Origin: Seohaeicola_A nanhaiensis
GTDB lineage: Bacteria; Pseudomonadota; Alphaproteobacteria; Rhodobacterales; Rhodobacteraceae
NCBI RefSeq assembly: GCF_042654245.1
Contig: NZ_JBHSGI010000002.1
Location: forward strand, 186,001-250,000
DNA: 64,000 nucleotides
Direction: 5' to 3'
The notes under the pieces are model-generated. The model searched no databases. It was given only the letters and a program-made list of their open reading frames with translations, and was not told the origin of the DNA. This document shows positions 60,194 to 64,000 of this stretch, in pieces (positions within the stretch are counted from its first letter, which is position 1; each line of letters begins with the position of its first letter). Made by a program: the position numbers and the translations under genes.

Positions 60194-61015
60194 ATGCTGT
60201 ATGTCAAGGAACTGACCCGCCGATTCGGGACCAACACCGCCGTCGACCGCGTCAGCTTCGAAATCGACCGTCCGATGATGGTCGGGGTGATCGGCCGGTC
60301 GGGTGCGGGCAAATCCACCCTGCTGCGGATGGTCAACCGCATGACCGAAGCGACGTCCGGGCAGGTCCTTTTCGACGGCGAGGACGTTCTGGCGCTGCGC
60401 GGCAAGGCCCGCCGGGCCTGGCAGGCCCGCTGCGCGATGATCTTCCAGCAGTTCAACCTGGTGCCCCGGCTCGACGTGGTCTCCAACGTCCTGCATGGCA
60501 CGCTGAACCGCCGTTCGACGCTGGCGACCGTGTTCAACCTCTATTCGGCCAGCGACATTCACCGCGCCATCGACATTCTCGACCGGCTGGGCATCGCCGA
60601 ACAGGCGGCAAAGCGGGCCGAGGCACTGTCGGGCGGCCAGCAGCAGCGCGTCGCCATCGCGCGCGCCCTGATGCAGGACCCGCGCATCATCCTGGCTGAC
60701 GAACCCATCGCCTCGCTGGACCCGATGAACGCCCAGGTAGTGATGGCGACGCTGCGACGCATCCACGAAGAGGACGGCCGCACCGTCATCGCCAATCTGC
60801 ACACCCTCGACACCGCGCGGCGCTATTGCGACCGGGTGATCGGGATGCGCGACGGTCGCATGGTCTTTGACGGCGCGCCCGAGCTGCTGACCACGCAGGT
60901 CGCGCGCGAGATCTACGGCGCAAACGCCGATTTCAGCGAGGCGGCAACCTCGACCGAGATCGAGACGCTGGAGCGCGCAGACGACAGCTATGCGCTGTCG
61001 ATGATGGGTCCCTGA
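60194..61015 (+). CDS. phnC: phosphonate ABC transporter ATP-binding protein
   Basis: This is a 273-residue cytoplasmic ATPase of the PhnC family. It has Walker A GRSGAGKST at 34-42, the Q-loop in MIFQQFNLVPRLDVVSNVL, signature LSGGQ at about 141-145 and Walker B RIILADEPIASLDP. The start follows GTGGGGG. It opens the phnC-phnD-phnE-phnE operon for phosphonate uptake. No C-P lyase genes lie within the window; they might follow beyond its right end. Confidence 0.94.
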   Translation: MLYVKELTRRFGTNTAVDRVSFEIDRPMMVGVIGRSGAGKSTLLRMVNRMTEATSGQVLFDGEDVLALRGKARRAWQARCAMIFQQFNLVPRLDVVSNVLHGTLNRRSTLATVFNLYSASDIHRAIDILDRLGIAEQAAKRAEALSGGQQQRVAIARALMQDPRIILADEPIASLDPMNAQVVMATLRRIHEEDGRTVIANLHTLDTARRYCDRVIGMRDGRMVFDGAPELLTTQVAREIYGANADFSEAATSTEIETLERADDSYALSMMGP

Positions 61016-61083
61016 CCCTGCCCCAAGTTCACCCGCGGGACCGGAGGGACCGGTGCCGCTTTTCCCGAAGGAGATACGGACAG

Positions 61084-61992
61084 ATGAAACTCTTTCTCGC
61101 GGCGCTTCTCGCCACGACTGCCATCGCCGGACAGGCCATGGCGGATGACGCCAAGATCACCGAATTCAACATCGGCCTGCTGGGCGGCGAAAACGCCCAG
61201 GACCGTCTGAACAGCAACGAATGCCTGCGCGCCTATGCCGAGGAGGCCCTGGGCGTTCCGGTGAAGCTGTTTGCCCCGGCCGATTACAACGGCGTCATCC
61301 AGGGCCTGCTGGGCGGCACGCTCGACATGGCCTGGCTCGGCTCGTCGGGCTATGCGGCCACCTACCTGCAGAACCCCGATGCGGTCGAACCGGTGCTGGT
61401 CAAGGCCAACCTCGACGGCTCGTATACCTATCACTCGATCGGCTTTGCCCGCAAAGAAAGCGGCATCAAGTCGCTGGCCGACGTGAAGGGCAAGAAGTTC
61501 GGCTTCGGCGATCCGAACTCGACCTCGGGCTATCTGATCCCCTCCATCGAGATCCCCCAGATCACCGGCGCTTCGATGGAGCCCGGCAAGTATTTCGGCG
61601 AGGTCGTTTTCACCGGCGGTCACGAGCAGACCATCGTCGCCGTCGCCCATGGCGATATCGATGCCGGCGTGACCTGGGCCGATGGACTGGGCAACTGGGA
61701 AGACGGCTATAACTCGGGCGCGCTGCGCAAGGCCGTCGATGCCGGTCTCGTCAACATGAACGACATGGTCGAAATCTGGAAATCCAAGCCGATCCCGGAA
61801 GGCCCGGTCGTCCTGAAGAAATCGCTGCCGCAGGACGTGAAGGTCAAGATGACCGAACTGGTCCAGAACATGATCAACGTCGACAAGGATTGCACCTACG
61901 GCATGGCGGCTGGCGAAACCGCCGGCTTCGTGCCGATCACGCACGATTATTACGAGACGATCATCGAAGTGCGCCGGGCCAAGACCAACTGA
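61084..61992 (+). CDS. phnD: phosphonate ABC transporter substrate-binding protein
   Basis: This is a 302-residue periplasmic protein with a signal peptide (cleavage near AMADD, residue 20). Phosphonate-binding motifs are visible: LDMAWLGSSGYAATYL, FGDPNSTSGYLIPS (the DxxSxSG-type phosphate loop) and FTGGHEQTIVAVAHGDIDAG. It delivers phosphonates to the PhnE permeases. An intrinsic terminator follows, which would make this gene more highly expressed than the permeases. Confidence 0.94.
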   Translation: MKLFLAALLATTAIAGQAMADDAKITEFNIGLLGGENAQDRLNSNECLRAYAEEALGVPVKLFAPADYNGVIQGLLGGTLDMAWLGSSGYAATYLQNPDAVEPVLVKANLDGSYTYHSIGFARKESGIKSLADVKGKKFGFGDPNSTSGYLIPSIEIPQITGASMEPGKYFGEVVFTGGHEQTIVAVAHGDIDAGVTWADGLGNWEDGYNSGALRKAVDAGLVNMNDMVEIWKSKPIPEGPVVLKKSLPQDVKVKMTELVQNMINVDKDCTYGMAAGETAGFVPITHDYYETIIEVRRAKTN

Positions 61993-62012
61993 CCCTGCCT
62001 CACCGATACAGA

Positions 62013-62040
62013 GGCCCCGTGCTGTGCGCGGGGCCTTTTT
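62013..62040 (+). terminator. terminator between phnD and phnE
   Basis: GGCCCCG (62013-62019) pairs with CGGGGCC (62029-62035) and is followed by TTTTT (62036-62040). It sits 21 bp after phnD and 15 bp before phnE inside one operon, so partial termination probably sets the ratio of binding protein to permease. Confidence 0.75.
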
Positions 62041-62054
62041 GCAAGGATGCCCCG

Positions 62055-62921
62055 ATGACCGATCACGCCGCCATGCTTCCCATGGACCGTCAGAACAGCT
62101 ATCTCGCGCTGGTGCGTCAGCGCAGGCTGTACGGCAGCCTGTTGACGGTGCTCTTCGTCGTGGCACTGGTGGCCGGTTTCCGGGTGGCGGACGAACGCAA
62201 CGCCGGCGGATTCTGGGACGGGTTGCCGCATATCCTGGATTTTCCCGCCGATGTGGTGACCGAGGCCTGGCAGCGCGCGGACGAACTGCCCGGGTTGCTG
62301 TGGCAGTATCTGCCCTCGCTGGTGGAAACGCTGAACATCGCGGCGGTCTCGACGCTGACTGGCGCCTGTGCCGCCTTCTTCCTGGCGCTGCTGGCGACCC
62401 GGGGTCTGGCACGCTGGCCGAGGCTGGTTGGCGTGTTCCGCCGCCTGCTGGACGTGCTGCGCGCCATTCCCGATATCGTGATTGCGCTGGTGTTGATCTT
62501 CCTCATGGGCGGCGGGCCGGTGCCTGCAATGATCGCCATTGCGCTGCACACGGCCGGCGCGCTGGGTAAGCAGTTTTCCGAGGTCAACGAGAACGCCGAC
62601 CTGAAACCGCTGGAAGGCCTCGCCTCGACCGGGGCGGTCTGGGGCCAGCGGATGTGGCTGGGCGTGGTGCCGCAGGTGGCGCCGAATTACCTCAGCTACA
62701 CGTTGCTGCGATTCGAGATCAACGTCCGCGCCTCGGCGATCCTGGGTTTTGTCGGTGCCGGCGGACTGGGTTACGAGCTGCGCAACGCGATCAGCTGGGG
62801 CATGGGGCGCTTTGCCGAAAGCGCCGCCATCTTCCTGCTGCTGTTCGGCACAATCGTTCTGTTCGACCAGCTGTCGTCGCAGTGGCGCGACAGGCTGATC
62901 CGCGAAAGGAGCCGGGCATGA
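62055..62921 (+). CDS. phnE: phosphonate ABC transporter permease
   Basis: This is a 288-residue inner-membrane permease. The first membrane segment is SLLTVLFVVALVAGF at about 30-44; further segments include LNIAAVSTLTGACAAFFLAL and DIVIALVLIFLMGGGPVPAM. The permease motif EGLASTGAVWGQRMWLGVVP is the ATPase contact. The start has AAGGA 8 nt upstream. Its stop overlaps the next phnE (ATGA). It probably pairs with that protein as a heterodimer. Confidence 0.92.
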   Translation: MTDHAAMLPMDRQNSYLALVRQRRLYGSLLTVLFVVALVAGFRVADERNAGGFWDGLPHILDFPADVVTEAWQRADELPGLLWQYLPSLVETLNIAAVSTLTGACAAFFLALLATRGLARWPRLVGVFRRLLDVLRAIPDIVIALVLIFLMGGGPVPAMIAIALHTAGALGKQFSEVNENADLKPLEGLASTGAVWGQRMWLGVVPQVAPNYLSYTLLRFEINVRASAILGFVGAGGLGYELRNAISWGMGRFAESAAIFLLLFGTIVLFDQLSSQWRDRLIRERSRA

Positions 62922-64000
62922 CCCTGACCGCCATCGACGTGATCCGCGCCCGCGCCGTTCACGACATCTCGCGCCGCCGCCTGCTGGCTTTTGCCGTTCC
63001 GCTGGGTGTTCTCGCCTACCTCGCCTATGTTTTCGTCGCCTTCGACATGGGCGGTCTCTGGCAGCGGATGCGCTGGGATCACATGTCGACCTTCGTGTCG
63101 GACAGCTACAGCTACAAGACCCACGTGACCCGGAACAACCGCTCGGGCGATGTGGTCGTGTCCATCGAAGGCGAGCGGAAAGGCACCTATGCCGCCGGCC
63201 GGCTGCCCGATTGGGTGCAACAGAGCGGCAACGAGACGCGGGTCGATTTGAGCGAGGGCCATGTCGTCACCTTTGCCGGCGACCGGGTGCTGATCGACAT
63301 CCCAGAGGACAGCATCGAGGCGTGGCACGACGGCAGCGAGGTCCGGATCGACCGCAACGCCAGCGCCCTGCCCGGCTGGATCGACTATGCACCCACGCGG
63401 CTGGACGTGACGATGCCGGGCGGCCGCGTCTCGCTCACCCGCGCGCGCACCGAGGTGTTCCGCTATTTCCCGGGATGGGAAATGTTCTTCTTCACGCTGG
63501 AAAGTCCCTACTACGGCCATGGGCTGTTGGACCTGCTGACCGGGCCGCGGCTCGACCCGCAGCGTTCTAACCTTCGGGGCATGTGGCACGACTTCTGGCA
63601 GAATCCGGTCTGGCGCCACGGCGAGGTGCTGTGGGCGATGGGCGAGACGGTGCTGATGGCCTTTCTCGGCACTTTCGGCGCCGCCATCGTCTCCCTGCCG
63701 CTGGCCTTTCTCGCCGCCCGCAACTTTGCCCCGCTGGTGGCCCTGCGGGCGCTGGTGCGACGGGTCTTCGACTTTGCGCGCGGCGTGGACGGGCTGATCT
63801 GGACCATCCTGCTGTCACGCGCCTTCGGTCCCGGCCCGTTGACCGGATCGCTGGCGATCCTGCTGACCGATACCGGATCCTTCGGCAAGCTTTTCTCGGA
63901 GGCACTGGAAAACGTGGACACTCGCCAGATCGAGGGCGTGCAATCGACCGGCGCGAACGCGGCGCAGCGCTATCGCTTCGGCGTGATTCCGCAGGTGATG
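62918..64000 (+). CDS. phnE: second phosphonate ABC permease with large periplasmic insertion (partial)
   Basis: This PhnE-type permease is cut by the window end after 361 codons. The first membrane segment is at about 22-41. An unusual soluble segment of about 190 residues follows (about 42-233; beta-rich, e.g. SGDVVVSIEGERKGTYAAGR). The permease core then resumes at ETVLMAFLGTFGAAIVSLPL. The typical EGVQSTGANAAQRYRFGVIP loop is the last part seen. Longer second PhnE proteins are known in Rhodobacterales. The start overlaps the first phnE stop. Confidence 0.88.
   Translation, partial: MTLTAIDVIRARAVHDISRRRLLAFAVPLGVLAYLAYVFVAFDMGGLWQRMRWDHMSTFVSDSYSYKTHVTRNNRSGDVVVSIEGERKGTYAAGRLPDWVQQSGNETRVDLSEGHVVTFAGDRVLIDIPEDSIEAWHDGSEVRIDRNASALPGWIDYAPTRLDVTMPGGRVSLTRARTEVFRYFPGWEMFFFTLESPYYGHGLLDLLTGPRLDPQRSNLRGMWHDFWQNPVWRHGEVLWAMGETVLMAFLGTFGAAIVSLPLAFLAARNFAPLVALRALVRRVFDFARGVDGLIWTILLSRAFGPGPLTGSLAILLTDTGSFGKLFSEALENVDTRQIEGVQSTGANAAQRYRFGVIPQVM

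Overview
The window is a GC-rich bacterial chromosome segment, most likely from an alphaproteobacterium of the Rhodobacterales (Roseobacter/Paracoccaceae group). The evidence is the block murA - DUF2948 - hisD - UPF0262 - low-molecular-weight phosphatase-like - infA - maf - RNase E/G, a VP-type CTERM sorting tail with an arginine-rich end, a four-gene Anbu operon, and paired PhnE permeases. Genes are tightly packed. Many neighbours overlap by 4 bp (ATGA or TTGA), and non-ATG starts are common. I saw no transposase, phage gene or CRISPR array.

Region 1 (0-7.4 kb) is a peptide/opine-type ABC importer operon on the minus strand. It carries an amidohydrolase-like protein that seems to have lost its metal ligands, and it is divergent from an IclR regulator. 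Region 2 (7.7-14.2 kb) is an iron-acquisition cluster: a DUF2218-plus-siderophore-interacting reductase, a TonB-dependent receptor and an exporter-fold ABC half-transporter, facing a CTERM-anchored secreted protein. Region 3 (14.5-27.5 kb) is a second importer operon headed by an M81/MlrC-type peptidase. It faces a catabolic operon (cysteate lyase/D-cysteine desulfhydrase-like enzyme, Asp/Glu racemase family protein, HisD-like dehydrogenase), a LysR regulator and a ThDP enzyme. A 43-bp element shared without gaps by the two promoter regions argues that the LysR protein controls both arms.

Region 4 (27.8-37.7 kb) holds tRNA-Leu(GAG), a DsbA/FrnE-like protein, lipB, an ABC-2 transporter, an arsenic island (arsR, acr3, arsC) with two matching operator boxes, a CoxG-like protein, an EamA permease, an RTX/FG-GAP secreted protein and an enoyl-CoA hydratase. 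Region 5 (37.8-41.8 kb) is the Anbu operon: circularly permuted ATP-grasp, alpha-E, transglutaminase-like and Anbu proteins. It is possibly read from a leaderless transcript. Region 6 (41.7-46.4 kb) is a four-gene operon (flavin monooxygenase, bile-acid-type symporter, epimerase, short-chain dehydrogenase) with a divergent TetR regulator and a perfect operator palindrome.

Region 7 (46.4-59.6 kb) is the housekeeping block, interrupted between DUF2948 and hisD by GNAT, UspA and SulP genes. Region 8 (59.6-64 kb) holds a YjhX-family toxin-like gene with an elaborate structured leader, then phnCDEE phosphonate uptake with a likely inverted Pho box and a terminator between phnD and phnE. The last phnE runs off the window.

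The strongest candidates for something undescribed are the shared LysR element joining two operons 10 kb apart, the structured leader over the yjhX start codon, and the ligand-less amidohydrolase in a transporter operon. All functions are read from sequence by eye; no database search was run.
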